Shown in pieces: positions 24,925 through 36,429 of a DNA stretch of 64,000 nucleotides. Each line of letters begins with the position of its first letter. Position 1 is the first letter of the stretch. The position numbers and the translations under genes are program-made. The notes beneath the pieces were generated by a model. That model saw nothing but the letters and a program-made list of their open reading frames with translations. It had not been told where the DNA came from and did not search any database. The DNA is from Seiridium cupressi (lineage: Eukaryota; Ascomycota; Sordariomycetes; Amphisphaeriales; Sporocadaceae), in contig JARVKI010000056.1 of the NCBI GenBank assembly GCA_036674765.1, positions 220,430 to 284,429 of the forward strand, given 5' to 3'.

Positions 24925-25175
24925 CTAGTTGCAACTAGAGCTAGAGTCCATACAATCTGTATCACTCAGGGAGTAATCGCCAGGCTTGGAAGACAATGAA
25001 GAGGCAAGGAAAACAAAAGAATAGAGTAGCTTGTTTATAGTCCGGAACGACCTCTTCCCTGTTGCCGTCAAGGTGTCGTTTGAATTCAAAAGCCCATAAC
25101 AGTCTGGAGATGCAGAGGATGAGACTCCGGTCCACTCGTGGACACCGGGACAGATCAAATAGTCAATAAGGCGTT
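24925..25175 (-). pseudogene. P450 3'-end relic
   Basis: Reading the minus strand gives RICPGVHE-like heme-loop sequence in one frame. After a frameshift, RSLILCISRLLWAFEFKR and then REEVVPDYKQATL appear in a second frame. These match the C-terminal blocks of the intact P450 at 13556-15233 (RICPGIHVA, RSLFLSISRLLWAFEIKR, EVVPKPAQVT). Everything upstream of the heme loop is gone. It is a degraded paralogue, probably from an old segmental duplication. Confidence 0.7.
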
Positions 25176-25583
25176 ATTTGGTGATTAAAAACGGTTGTAT
25201 CCCGGCTTTCCATCAATTTTTTGATGGCAAGCTATTGTCGCGGATGTATACAATCCAATATTGAACATTCGTTGCCGTCACGTACTCAGCATGGACCCGA
25301 GACTCGGTCACTTTAACAGATTCATTGGTGTATACAAATTTGTATGATATTCAAACCTAGACATGCCCTACCGCGACGCTCCGACTTGAACCAAATGGCC
25401 AACACCCTCATTGCCTCTGGCATTTATACCTCTTTTCATCGTTATTTCTACTGGTGTGACTTTACAGGGGCTCTTTACGACCACTCTTGGCTTCGGGAAG
25501 AGCAACGCAGGTCAGGTTGATCTCGGGGGCTGCGACACGATCCTCATCTTCCGATACGCTGATCTGGTACATACCGCTCCCGC
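25176..25583. other. Spacer between two relics
   Basis: About 400 bp between the P450 relic and the FAD oxidase pseudogene. No motif was recognised in any frame; it may be further decayed gene sequence. Confidence 0.35.
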
Positions 25584-27248
25584 TCAGAGCTTGAATGGTC
25601 CTATACCAGCTTCCTGAAAGAAGCTTTCCGGGTCGTATTTGGCGCTGACTGCCTTCAAATACGCTCTAGTATCGTTTCCATATGGACAAACATGATCTTG
25701 GCCGCTGAGCGTGTAGTTCAAGTATCGATAAGATGCGGCTACCTGGTTGCGTTGTGCCTCGTTATCAATCTTCTCCAGGGCCGTTTTGTTCACCTCGTAG
25801 ACAATGCTATCATCGTTTGCATTGTCCCATGAAGTCTAAAACAATACGACGGCAAGTGGCCCTTCTGACAACTTCAACCCTAGCGAATTGCCGCCACGCA
25901 CTTGAGATTGCTTCATCATGGATACAGGCAACGGTTCAAAAGTCATCGAAAAGAGCAGGTTTTCTACCCCTTTGAGCTTCTCAAACGCGGCGCTATAGGT
26001 CTTTACGACATAGTCCAGAATGCTGGTATCTGCCTTTACAGTTGTAGACATTTTGACCACCCTGTCGACATCAGTATCCGTTCCAACAACGTCAGAATCG
26101 CTACACTTACCTATTGCGGGGTGCTCCGGCGAACCCTTCGTCAGTGAAGCTCTTCAGGCTATCCACATGTAGAGTATTCATCTGGCCAATTTGAGGTTCA
26201 ATATCAACGAATGGTTCAAGTGCTTTCGGCTTCTCTGGGCGTGTAGAGAAAACATCGTTCATGCAGAGAATGTCCCCAAGAGCGGCAGCATATCCAAGAC
26301 TGAGACAGATATGAACATCGGCATCAGGATTTGGCTCGTGCAGGTAGTCAACAAGACTCCGAATCTGCCTCGAAAAGCTAGGTAGGAAGTAGAAGAGCTT
26401 GCCGCCCCAGAGCTGTCCCTGCTCGAAGACGGGAAAATCAAAACGCGTGACGATGCCAAAATTGTTTCCGCCGCCTTTGAGCGCAAGCCATAAGTCTTTG
26501 TTGGTGTGCACGTTCGCGTTGACTACATCCCCGCTGGCAAGGACGATCTCGTAGTTGACGACATCGTCGCAAACAAAGCCGCGGGCATAGGAGTGCCAGA
26601 ATAGGGGCACCAGCCACCTGGATTATCGGCCTACACAGCCACTACATATAGACTAGCTACCTCCCACTGCCTTTGGCACTCTTCTGATACTCAATCAATC
26701 ACTCAATTCACCTCATAACCTCCGTTTATCTTAATAAGGAGAAGTATGACAGGCCACCTATAATTGTTAGGACACATTATTGCCACGGGAATTTTATTCC
26801 CACCTTGGACGGCATCTCTTCCGATCCCGCCACTCGAGTGCCGATTACCAACGACCCCATATCCAGCCCTCATGACGACCTCGTAGACCTTTCCCATCTG
26901 CTCTCCGGCCGCGATCGACACTATCCTTCTTTCCTCGTCGATCTGGACGCCTCGGAGCTTTCGCAAATGAATCGTAAGACCATTTTGAACATTGGCGACC
27001 GAAGGTGTTGCTTGTTGGCCAGAGCCGCAGATGGCTAATTGCAAGCCCTTTGCGAAAGGTTTCAGGGCAACGACAATCGCCGCTACTAGAGGAACGGAAT
27101 CTGGTACCAGGAAGGCTTCTGGTTTCAGCTCCCGTTCCAGCTCCGAGAAATACGAATTAACAATTCCGTCATATTTCTCGGTTCCGCGGTTGACTAACAA
27201 GTTGTCCGAGATCTTCTTGACAGCTTCGAGGGCGGTGTAAATCGACAT
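25584..27248 (-). pseudogene. FAD-linked (berberine-bridge-type) oxidase pseudogene
   Basis: The translated blocks follow the FAD_binding_4 plus BBE domain order. They are LQLAICGSGQQATPSVANVQ, GYGVVGNRHSSGGIG, ARGFVCDDVVNYEIVLASGDVV, LALKGGGNNFGIVTRFDFPV, then the substrate domain, and finally ASYRYLNYTLSGQD, YDPESFFQEAGIGPFKL at the end. An intron near 26060-26110 (GTAAGT...CGACAG) still splices in frame. Two lesions are visible. The exon 1/exon 2 join (about 26600-26760) cannot be made in frame with any GT-AG pair I could find. A TAG at 25836-25838 interrupts the frame immediately before TSWDNANDDS; it would be CAG in a working gene, a C-to-T change in CpA context as RIP makes. It resembles intracellular fungal FAD oxidases, without a signal peptide. 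Confidence 0.8.
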
Positions 27249-28677
27249 TGTAAATCAGGGAAAGACAACACGTATGTAGAACGGAGATGGCAATGGAGCT
27301 TGTGGATGTGATTATCAAGAACAGCAATCCCTACAGATCAAAGCATCAGGCGGATGATGGGAGATCATAAGGGCGGACGACAGATGGGCAGAAGAATGGA
27401 CCAAGTATGGAGCGAAGTGTTGGCACTCGCGTAGGTTGCTGCTTATGGACGCAATCACAGGGATGCCGGTGTGACAGACATCCAAAAGATCCGCAAAAGT
27501 CTGTGTTGTTGGTCGCACAAGCGGGCGGCCCCCACAGCCTTACATCTATTCAGACCCACACCTTCGCGTGTCAATGCTAGATGTTATTTAGAGTCGCTCA
27601 TTACTAAGTTTCATATTTTCGATTTGATACAGTAAAGCATGGGGTGCCCAAGTAGTGAGGTTATGCGGAGCTGGCTGGCAGCTGGCTTTACCTTAAGATG
27701 GACTTCCTCCCGCTGCTTGTTTGCGGATATGGAGGAGTCAGGGCCTCGGATTGAAGAAATAACAACCGGAAAATGAAACTTGGACTGTGCAGAATTACGG
27801 GCATTCCGGTTGGGATCATCAAGGGCCATATGGGTGTGTCCAAGGTGTAGTGGATTCGATTAACAACATCGACTGTGGTAGATTAGATACTAAATTATCG
27901 AATACTAAATATACAAAAATAATATATAGTACATCATACTTCTTTGCTGATGCTACTCAGCTGTCTCGTGCAAGATGAGCCCGCACTACGCAATTTATTA
28001 CTTTCATCGATGATGGTGGAAGTGGTCTTGCCGCCTTTGGCAATTTATTTTTGTTAAAGCATAAAGAGAGATACCTCATGATCACTTAATATTACGCATT
28101 GCCTGACGCTTTTCATACATGTATGTACCCCCTAGCGAAACTAAATCCATGCGGGGCCATCCATTTACGAATATGAAAATCTCGGAAGGAAGCAAATCAC
28201 CAAAGTGGCTTGGTGGGGCTGATTGAATCATTTTGCTTATCTAGGAGCTTTGGCTCATCAGTAAGGTTAAGAATTATTTAACTGCTGACCACAGCTGTTG
28301 CCTTTCCTTTTGGCTTTGAAAGTGAAACGACTCGAAGGATGGTGATCAACATCAACTTCGGTGGACTTCAGGTTAGTTCATCATTTCCTTGGCGAGCAAG
28401 GCATCAGCAATTCGAACACAACGTCTCGATACTCCAGTAACCCTGTAGCGAAAGTACTAGGAATAACAATATTGGATCTCTGAGATGAGTGCGGTGCGTA
28501 TAGAAAAAGCGAATTCCCGAAATTTCCATATCTGTACTCGCGGTAGGATGACCAGCCGACGACATTCAAAGCAACATGTGAAGTGAAAACAGTAGAACAT
28601 ATTCGACAGAACAAGGTGCGCTGGAATTAACAATATACATTAAAGGATCGCTATATTTATGTCGTCATATCACTCGA
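27249..28677. other. Intergenic region, nothing recognised
   Basis: About 1.4 kb between the FAD oxidase pseudogene and the SDR gene. Only short frames without motifs are present, including one at 28381-28614 on the minus strand that I do not believe. A moderately AT-rich patch lies around 27880-27940. Confidence 0.4.
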
Positions 28678-29791
28678 CTAGGTCTGAATATCCTGTAGGA
28701 TGCGCTCGACGTTTGCAAATGCAAACTCGGCCAGGGTCTCCTTCCACAGCTGCTCCGAGATCCTTTCACCCTCCGGCGTATAGATGATGCTCGCCAACCT
28801 GTAACAGAGCATAGTCAGCATAACCTGAAATGTGTCTGGAAAAAATGTGGTCAGAAATGCTTAGAACTTACGGGACTAGTCTCTGGAAGGACAAGAACTC
28901 TCCATGAGTCTCTTCGCCGTGCTTCACGGCCGCATCTGTGACCATGCGTGCGCCAACGGCGGAAGAATTGCCAATCAGCCGTTGTACATTCCTAACGATG
29001 AATCCGGCAACCGTCCCGGCGTGGTCACGGTTGAATTCAGTGTCCCAACATATGGCAGGTGAAACTGTGTTGATTGTGACAGCCGAAGGGGGAACCAGCT
29101 TGGAGATCTTGTTGACGAAGAACTGGTCAAGCAGCTTCGAAACCATCATGCGGTCGACCATGTCCACCTTTCCAGGCTTATCTAGCTCAGCGAGGATCGG
29201 AGTGGCCTCAATTTGCTTGTTCTTCGTCCATGCAGCGACTTCGGAACTGACAACTATGATGCGGCCGGGTGTCTTGTGGTCGGGGCCCTTTCCCTTTACG
29301 GCGGGTAGAAGCAGGATTGCCAGGAGGGCCGTCGATAGGTAATTGACCTGTACGACTTCATCGTGTCCAGTGTTTGCGTTGAATACGCGGTTCACGGGAG
29401 CGATACCAGCGTTGAGAACGGCGAGGTCGACGTGCCCCAGGCTATTAGCCTTTTCGGCGAATGCAATGACAGAGTCGTAAGACGAAAGGTCCAGCTTCCA
29501 AACCTCGATAGTAGTGGTCTGAGAGTCGCGGCCAAAGGATAGCTTCTCGGAGGCAGCTTTACCCTTCTCCTCATTCCGTACGGCGAGAATGAGTTTGCTG
29601 ATTCCAAGATCAAGGAGCTGGCGGCTGGTCTCGAAGCCGACGCCAGTGTTGGATCCAGTGACGATCGCTGTCTTGCCTTGAAGATTAACGTCGCGGATCT
29701 CGACCGGCTTGAATGTGATCTGGTGCCAGAAAAAGCGAGGGACACTCGCTTGCTTCTCCGGGGTGACGTTGAATTTGGACGCCATCTCCAT
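28678..29791 (-). CDS. Short-chain dehydrogenase/reductase lacking the catalytic Tyr
   Basis: A Rossmann-fold oxidoreductase of the retinol-dehydrogenase-like fungal SDRs. Two exons, 29791-28872 and 28798-28678, are joined across a 73-nt intron (donor GTAAGT, acceptor TTACAG) to give 346 aa. The second exon supplies the usual ending PEGERISEQLWKETLAEF. The cofactor motif is VTGSNTGVG (residues 44-52), the NAG motif is LNAG (126-129), and the Ser is in VVSSEV (182-183). At the place of the YxxxK motif the sequence is DRMMVSKLL: Lys219 is present, but residue 215 is Met instead of Tyr. Homologues normally read DRYxVSKLL, so the protein may be catalytically impaired or use another acid. It is the first intact gene of the probable biosynthetic cluster. 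Confidence 0.88.
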
Positions 29792-30743
29792 TGATTAATT
29801 GCCGATGGATGGGCGTAAGAGGGGCTGACGGCCTGGACCAGTGCCTGGGAAGTGTCACAATCAGTAGCGGCGGCCGCCGATAAATGCAGAATACGTACAT
29901 GTAGGTAGTTGAAAAAATAGTAGGTTCCTCTAGACACGGCTATTCCTTTGGGCACCTAGTCGCACGTAGCTCGACAGCAACACGCTCGATTACGGGCGCG
30001 CCGTTCGTTAGTGTTCCTGTGGGGGGCAGCTTCGAAGCAATCTCCCGCGACTACAGTCAGCAGTGTAACCAAAGACATTTTGTTAGGATGAGCCCCGCTG
30101 CAATTTATGCCTAGGTTACACAAATGCAATGTCAGCAACAATTTCAGCTACTCCGCCGCATTTCTCACCGAAATTCCATTATGACGACGGCTGGTATTGT
30201 ATCTCTACATGTCCATTGCAGGCAGCACTACCAACTGCCAGCTGCATGGGTGCATCGGCATATGCGGGTCTAGAAAACAAAATGCCTGATGCTACATTCC
30301 AGTACATCGGTTGCTCCCATTTTTCCGAACGCAATGTAAGCTTACCGGTGACACCAATAAATTCGGGGGCTTATGCAGCTGCGGTGAGGTTGCAATCAGG
30401 CCCCCGTTGTAGGGCGGCTTGTTACTGGTTACGGGTTCTGTGATGCGTACATACCTTGTAGGGGGCGGAGTGATGTATTAAAAAGATGCCCTGCAGCGAA
30501 GCTGTGGGGTCCCCCTACCACACCGTATTCTGAAAGCATTTAACCCTCATAACAATACAATGTACCCATTTTTGTAAGGTTCTTTTTTTTCATTTTTATA
30601 ATAAAAGAATATTGTAAAAGATTTATAATATATACTAGTAAATTTTATACGAAATGAGTATTACTTATCTAGATATATAAATACCTTATGCAAAGATGGT
30701 TCTCTCGTTTTCCTGGATAGGTAAACCCGCGTGTTAAGCGACC
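29792..30743. other. Shared upstream region of the SDR and an FAD oxidase, with an AT-rich patch
   Basis: About 950 bp between divergent genes. It contains a small imperfect inverted motif (GTAGGGGG near 30459 and CCCCCTAC near 30511) and an AT-rich patch at about 30540-30670. No coding sequence is supported. Confidence 0.4.
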
Positions 30744-32684
30744 ATGCATTTCTATTGTATAGTATGGGCACTTTGTGCGGGCAACAGCGTTGCTGGCTCG
30801 CTACATCCAACCAGATTCCCAAGACAGACGGAGGGCGCTGTAGCGGATTTCGAAGAGTTTGCAAGGTCTTACAACTTGTCCGAAGAGCAGATCAAGACCC
30901 TAGGCGCCAAGTATGAGCAAGCAAACACGTCTGCCGAGCAAGTTGAGGTGGCGTGCCAAACCGCGCAGTCCTCCCTTGGAGAGGCGCAGGTCGACACATC
31001 CCCACTCAATCAGACCGCTGTCCAAGAGAACTGGTAGGCTGACAGATGCTGATGACCTCAGTCAATCATCTCATTTCCCTGGAGTTGACCAAGATCCAGG
31101 TCCCAGACATGCTGGGCTCAGCCGGCCTGTATCATTGAGCCGCAGGATGCGGAAGCCGTCTCGACGACTATAGGCATAATCAGCTTCTACCAGGTCAAAT
31201 TCGCCGTCCGGAGCGGCGGGCATTCTCCCAATCCTTCCTGGTCTAGTGTTGGACAGGATGGAATTCTCGTGAGTCTGGATCAGCTGAAGGACATCACCTT
31301 GTCGGGCGACGGGACGTATGCCAGCGTCGGCCCAGGTGCGCATTGGGGAGATGTGTACACATCTTTGGATCCCCACGAGGCCGTTGTCGTTGGTGGTCGA
31401 GATCCCAGTCCCGGTGTTGGTGGGCTCATCCTCGGAGGTATCACGCCGCTCCATCATAACCTCTTGTGGTGCATTGTGAGTGCATCATGCTATTATTGAC
31501 CTTGCTGATGGCTTTCTTGTCACAGGCGGATACTTTCATCTGTCCAATCAATTCGGCCTCGCAGCAGATAATGTGAAGAGCTTCCAGGTATGTTGCCTCT
31601 GCGCATGTCTTCAGGATGTTGACTACTGTACCGGCGCTAAATTATGGCTTAGATAGTATTGTCTGATGGTTCAATTGTCGACGCAAGTGTGGATAGTAAT
31701 CCAGACCTTTTCTGGGCTCTCAAAGGTGGTGGGCCTAATTTTGGCATCGTTACTCGATACGACCTCTATACAGTGCCTGTTTACACTATCTGGGCCGAGA
31801 TTCTCGTCTTCTCCACAGACCATGCTCTTGAACTCATTTCGGCATATGACTTGTGGCAGAATGAAGGCGCATCAGATGTGAAATCTAGTGTGGCTTTCAG
31901 CATATCTTTGGACGCCGTCATACTTGGCCTCATCTATTCGGAGCCGTCCAACGATCCACCCACTGCATTCGATGTGTTCTATGACTTTGTACCGCAGCAA
32001 GTGGCCTTGGCTCCAACGAACACGACCTTCGCAAATTTGAACCAGATCATAGGGGCCCTTTACCCTGCCAAATCCCAGCGGTGAGCCTTTGACCCTCAGT
32101 GACACCACTTCTTGTATGATGTTTGGAACTGATATGTAACAAGCCACGACTACCGAGGATTCAGCACACTTATTGACACCAATCTGACCCAGCGGGTATA
32201 CACTTCCTGGCACGAAAAGGCGGTTGCTGTTCATAATGCTACCGGGGCCAATCAAACCTTTGTTTTTCAGCATGTCGGCGTAGAACTTATCGAGGAAGGA
32301 AATAAGAGAGGAGGAAACCCCCTCAACCTCCCGCTTGAGGACATGCAATGTAAGCACCGGTCATGGCATTGTCAAATCAAAATGCAGCTAACAACTCGAC
32401 TAGGGTGGACAGCTACTGCTGACTGGGAGGATGAAGCAGACGATGAGCTGGTGCGTTCCGTCTCGATCGAGACTACGGCCCTCTGGGAGAGACTAGCCAC
32501 GGAGCGTGGTGTGAATATCGCCTTCCTTTTCATGAACGATGCCTCACGAGACCAAGATCCACTGTCCACGTATGGCAGCGCAAGTGTCGCGAGGTTGAGG
32601 GAGATCTCTCAGACATACGATCCGACGCAATTGTTTCAGACGCTACAGAATGGGGGATTCCTTCTTTCGAAAGTCTCGCAGTAA
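30744..32684 (+). CDS. Secreted FAD-linked oxidase with BBE domain
   Basis: A berberine-bridge-type flavoprotein oxidase catalysing two-electron oxidations, often ring closures, with FAD and O2. Six exons (30744-31033, 31100-31437, 31526-31587, 31653-32080, 32144-32349, 32404-32684) join in frame to 534 aa. A signal peptide is visible (hydrophobic residues 3-18). The FAD-binding half has [10 protein letters not shown] with the covalent His near 138, [11 protein letters not shown], and [17 protein letters not shown]. At the second covalent FAD site, family members read GLxCDNV, but here it is FGLAADNV, so the cysteine is missing and FAD would be bound only through His. The C-terminus has the BBE block [15 protein letters not shown] and YDPTQLFQ. 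The gene lies near a second intact oxidase (33761-35459) inside the probable biosynthetic cluster. Confidence 0.92.
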
Positions 32685-33238
32685 TGGATATGTCACCTAC
32701 TCTTCAATTACTTCTTGGATCGCCTCAACTGTGTATAAATGGACCTACGCGACCATGCTTGGATGGCTTTCGGGACAGTACTACGAAGGAAATACAGCAT
32801 CGCATCGATTCCCAGTTAGTACTGCGCGATATGCAAGAACTCTATAACAGCTTACCTACCTGCAGCTCGGGTCAAGAGACAGCGTTCTTTTGCAATGACC
32901 TACCCTGCAATCGTGGTCGTCCATGGTCAAAATGAAGAATCATGAGGCTATAGATAGATGCCAAGCCCTGCATAGTATAGCGCTGCATTAGGCCACATTT
33001 CCGAAATACTACTGTGATCATGCAGTAAGACTTAAGCGCCAGGCGGGAAGGAACCCGGAAGGAACCTACCGGTTCGGCGTGCGACGCAAAGCGGTGGAGC
33101 CGCCCAGATGTCAGATACGCATTGGCAAGGAGGAGGAGCGGATGGTCCCATGCATCCCCGCCTACGGGCCGGTTGCCCGGAAGTGGGTTGCGCCAATGGC
33201 TTACATTGTACATACACCATACTATGGCCATACCTACA

Positions 33239-33426
33239 GTCCTCCAGGATGATAAACCGATGGCGCGGCGCTAGACCCAAATAAGTCAATATGTAGCTCC
33301 CATATGAAATAATAAGGAAGCTACATATCGCCGCTTTCGGGTGGCAAATCGTGTGAATCAAACTTATATGTAGATTCCTTATTATCTTGTATGGGAAACC
33401 GCGCCATCGTTTTATCATCCTGGAGA
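33239..33426. repeat. Foldback (MITE-like) element
   Basis: Two inverted arms. The outer arm CTCCAGGATGATAAACCGAT (about 33241) recurs inverted, with one mismatch, at 33399-33425. A second inner pair is 33299-33328 against 33366-33395 (core ATAATAAGGAA). The left arm has about 30 extra bases between the two blocks, and the loop is about 37 nt. Weaker similarity extends outward to about 33205 and 33455 (GTACATAC motifs). There is no coding capacity. It looks like a small non-autonomous inverted-repeat transposon. Confidence 0.65.
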
Positions 33427-33760
33427 GCTGTATGTACCTATGGTACATGATACTCTGTGCCCCTGCAAAATGGAACCCGCTCCCCCCCTCCCCAAACAAA
33501 CCCTGGGACTAACCCGAATCCAAGCCTCCCAAGTCGTATATTCCCCCAGAAAAAGAAAGATAGGCCGGAAGTGTGTTGTATTGGGAACGGTGAGCTACTG
33601 CTGAAACTAGTGGTACCCCGCTCGCCCGTGAGTTCTTTCCCTATTACGGTTGCAGGCCGACTAAAAGGCTCCCTGTCAGGTAGAAAATTCGTGGCACAGA
33701 CTAGGTTAGGTACATTGATTCTCGCACTAAAAGTGCACGCCTGCCAATATGATAGCGAAA

Positions 33761-35459
33761 CTAAGAAGCGGGTACTTTCTGCCCTCCCCGCACCAGCTTC
33801 TGGAAGATCAATTCTGGGTCGTACACATGCTGTATGTCCTGGAGACGCCGGACGTTATCTGTACCGTACGAGGCAATAACGGGCTGCTTGATGTTTGCAT
33901 CATTCATAAAGACGTACTGCAGATCCACCCCTGCATTCTTGGCCAAGGTCTCGATTTTGTCGTGCAGCGACTCAATGGCTCCATAGGCGGTGTCGTCGTC
34001 CTCGGCATTATACCAGCCGACGTTCAATGCGAACCAGGTCTGGTTGACGGCTTGCAGCCCCAGTGCATTTCCACCGTGCGCCTCCCCAGCCAGTGCCACG
34101 TTCGCGCTGATGGGCTGCGCAGTCGCTACGAGGGTGCCGGCCTGGAGTGCCGCGATGCTGGCTACCTCGGGCGCATTTAGGAGCAACGAGCTGATTTCGT
34201 CATATAACTGACTGTCCGGCTCGAAGGTGTTTGTGTACCATGTCCAGCGTGGGATCTCGGGGGAAGGAAATCCAGCCATTAGTTCGTGAAGAGACGTGAA
34301 TCCTGTCAAATCAGATACGGGTGTCAGTTCGTAGAAGGGCGCGAAGGCCGTTGGTCGGGCTACCGGCTTTAAATAAACTAGTGTCAAGAGAACAGAAGCA
34401 TTCGTGGCGACGAGATTGACGACCAAATTAGCGTATAAGTCTTTATCGGGGGTCGTCTGGTACGTGGCTAGGGCCTGCATGAGGTCTGGCATCTGGTCGG
34501 GAGAGTACACCAGTAAGCCGCCCCATATCTGGCCCATTGGCACTGTTGTAGACTTGAATCCGGTGACGATGCCTATGGTGTTTGGCGTGAGTGTCTTCAT
34601 CGACCATTTTGTGCATCCCTGCTTGCCATGGCTCACCGAAGTTGTTCCCTCCCCCCTTGAGGGCCCAGAATAGGTCTGAGTATGAGCTAGAAGTAGCTTC
34701 CACGGCAGTCCCGTCGGCCAAAACCACCTATTCCATGAATCAGGTAAATGACATGATGAAAGTAAACAAAAACATAGCACGTACCTCGTAACTCACGACA
34801 TTATCGCACACCATGCCATATAAATCCGACAAATATGATAAACCGCTGCCAAGAGTCAACCCGCCAACGCCAACATCCATAACGCGGCCGCCAACGACAG
34901 TTACATTATACTGGTCCAGGGCTGTGTATACGGCATCCCATCTGGCTCCAGGTCCGATGGAAACCAGTCCGCTTGGGGCGTCATAAGCCACCTGGTTGAG
35001 ATTATCCGTGGCAATAAGGACACCGGTGTCGATGCTGGCGTCACGTGGGTTAGGTGAGTGGCCACCAGAACGAATGGCGAAGGGAATATTTCGAGTGCCT
35101 AGTAGACTGACAATCCTCTGCACGTCAGAGGTGCTGGCCGGGACTGCAATGCAGGTGGGGTACATCCACGTGGTTTGGGACCAACCTTCGGTGCTCAGGT
35201 TGGCATACGTAGGATCGGATTGGACTACAATGGTGTTACCGAGCTCACGCCGAAGCTGATCGCACGCAGCAGCTACGGCGGCTACTGAAGCGCCAGTTCC
35301 GGCGCCCGAGTTGCCGCCCGTGATATTCTTGCCAGCGGTACGTTGGTATAGATAACCCAGAGCGACGGCGAAAACTCCGATAGCGACCATGGTGACGAAG
35401 GAGGTAGAGAGAATTGAAGGAGACTGTTTCTTGGCCATCCTTACTTTATTCGTGTCCAA
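33761..35459 (-). CDS. Membrane-anchored FAD-linked oxidase with BBE domain
   Basis: A second berberine-bridge-type oxidase. Three exons (35459-34785, 34727-34637, 34572-33761) join in frame to 525 aa; donors are GTACGT and GTGAGC. A single hydrophobic segment at residues about 18-38 follows a basic start (KVRMAKKQ), so it is probably a type II membrane or signal-anchor protein. The FAD domain has [11 protein letters not shown] with the covalent His at about 134, DVGVGGLTLGSG, and LYGMVCDNVVSYEV with the second covalent residue Cys at about 218. FAD is thus expected to be bicovalently bound, unlike in the neighbouring oxidase. The BBE end has FMNDANIKQPV, ASYGTDN and YDPELIFQKL. A start at the second Met (residue 8) is also possible. 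Confidence 0.92.
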
Positions 35460-36429
35460 GAGGGGTTCATATAAAGGATTTTGCTGGACAGGCGTCCTGA
35501 TGGAGAATAGCTAGCACGGGAATGACCAGCATGTGCTTCCTGGCGGACGCTATTTGATTATCCTAGCCAAGCGGCTGCACCGTCAGCTGAAAAGGATTAT
35601 ATGGAAGGCGTCGCGCTGTTGAGAGAATAATTCGCCGGAAAAGCAAGTCGAGACAGGACTGTTACTGTCCTGGGAAGCTTTCCAATTGGCTGATCCTTAG
35701 AATGTCAAGTTCATAAACTGCCCAACATGTTGATTATAATTGCAACCTTTGAGGTCGTCTTGACCTCGCGTTCAGGCGGATGATTGAGTAATAAATCCTG
35801 CCCTGGATTACTAATTCTCACCAGATTGAAGGTTTCACAAGCTGCAAGTATCAGCCTCCGCAGCCACCAACTGCATGCGATCTAATTTCGACCAACACAG
35901 AAACCCCACCCAAACGCACCCGACATCCAGAAATCTCACGCACCAAGACTTGGAGGGAGCCGGGCCTTGATTTATGCGTTATTTGTAAGGATCGGCGTCT
36001 GACCAACCCAATGTTGACGTTCGGCCCAGCATGCACAAAACATACGCACACGAGGACTACCAAGTACTCATATGGTCGCATTTGGCCGTAGGATTCCATG
36101 CATGGCTTACACACTTTCCGGCGATAACCAATCATGTCGTATCTTCATCTCACACGTCGGATCATTCGAGGATGCATCCCAGGATGCGCGCCGCACATTT
36201 GTTCTGAGTCTGGTCGGCTTGCCTGTGTCCTGGAGGCTCCAGGACTAAGCTGATCGAATTCAGTACTTGTGCAACACACCTCCAAGTATCTATTCTATGC
36301 CTCTACAGGCTGCCTTGTGTCCTTAAAGGTGCGCCACTTCAGTCCGTTGGAAAATTGCCCTTTTCCCGCTCCCATGATGCTGATGTAAGATCGCCTCTCT
36401 CAACGTCGGCTTCACTTACCATTACATTC
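35460..36429. promoter_or_regulatory. Divergent promoter region inside the cluster
   Basis: About 970 bp between the minus-strand FAD oxidase and the plus-strand Pth11-like gene. No open frame is supported. It should hold both promoters. No specific factor-binding site could be assigned with confidence. Confidence 0.4.

Noticed and set aside
28381..28614. 77-codon open frame on the minus strand
   Set aside because: No motif, no neighbours to splice to, and composition like the surrounding spacer.
30457..30520. Possible mini hairpin (GTAGGGGG ... CCCCCTAC)
   Set aside because: Only eight paired bases with no further arm similarity; not enough for a transposon or terminator call.
33457..34180. 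Overlapping plus-strand frames near the 3' end of the second BBE oxidase
   Set aside because: They are antisense to its last exon or lie in spacer, with no motif.
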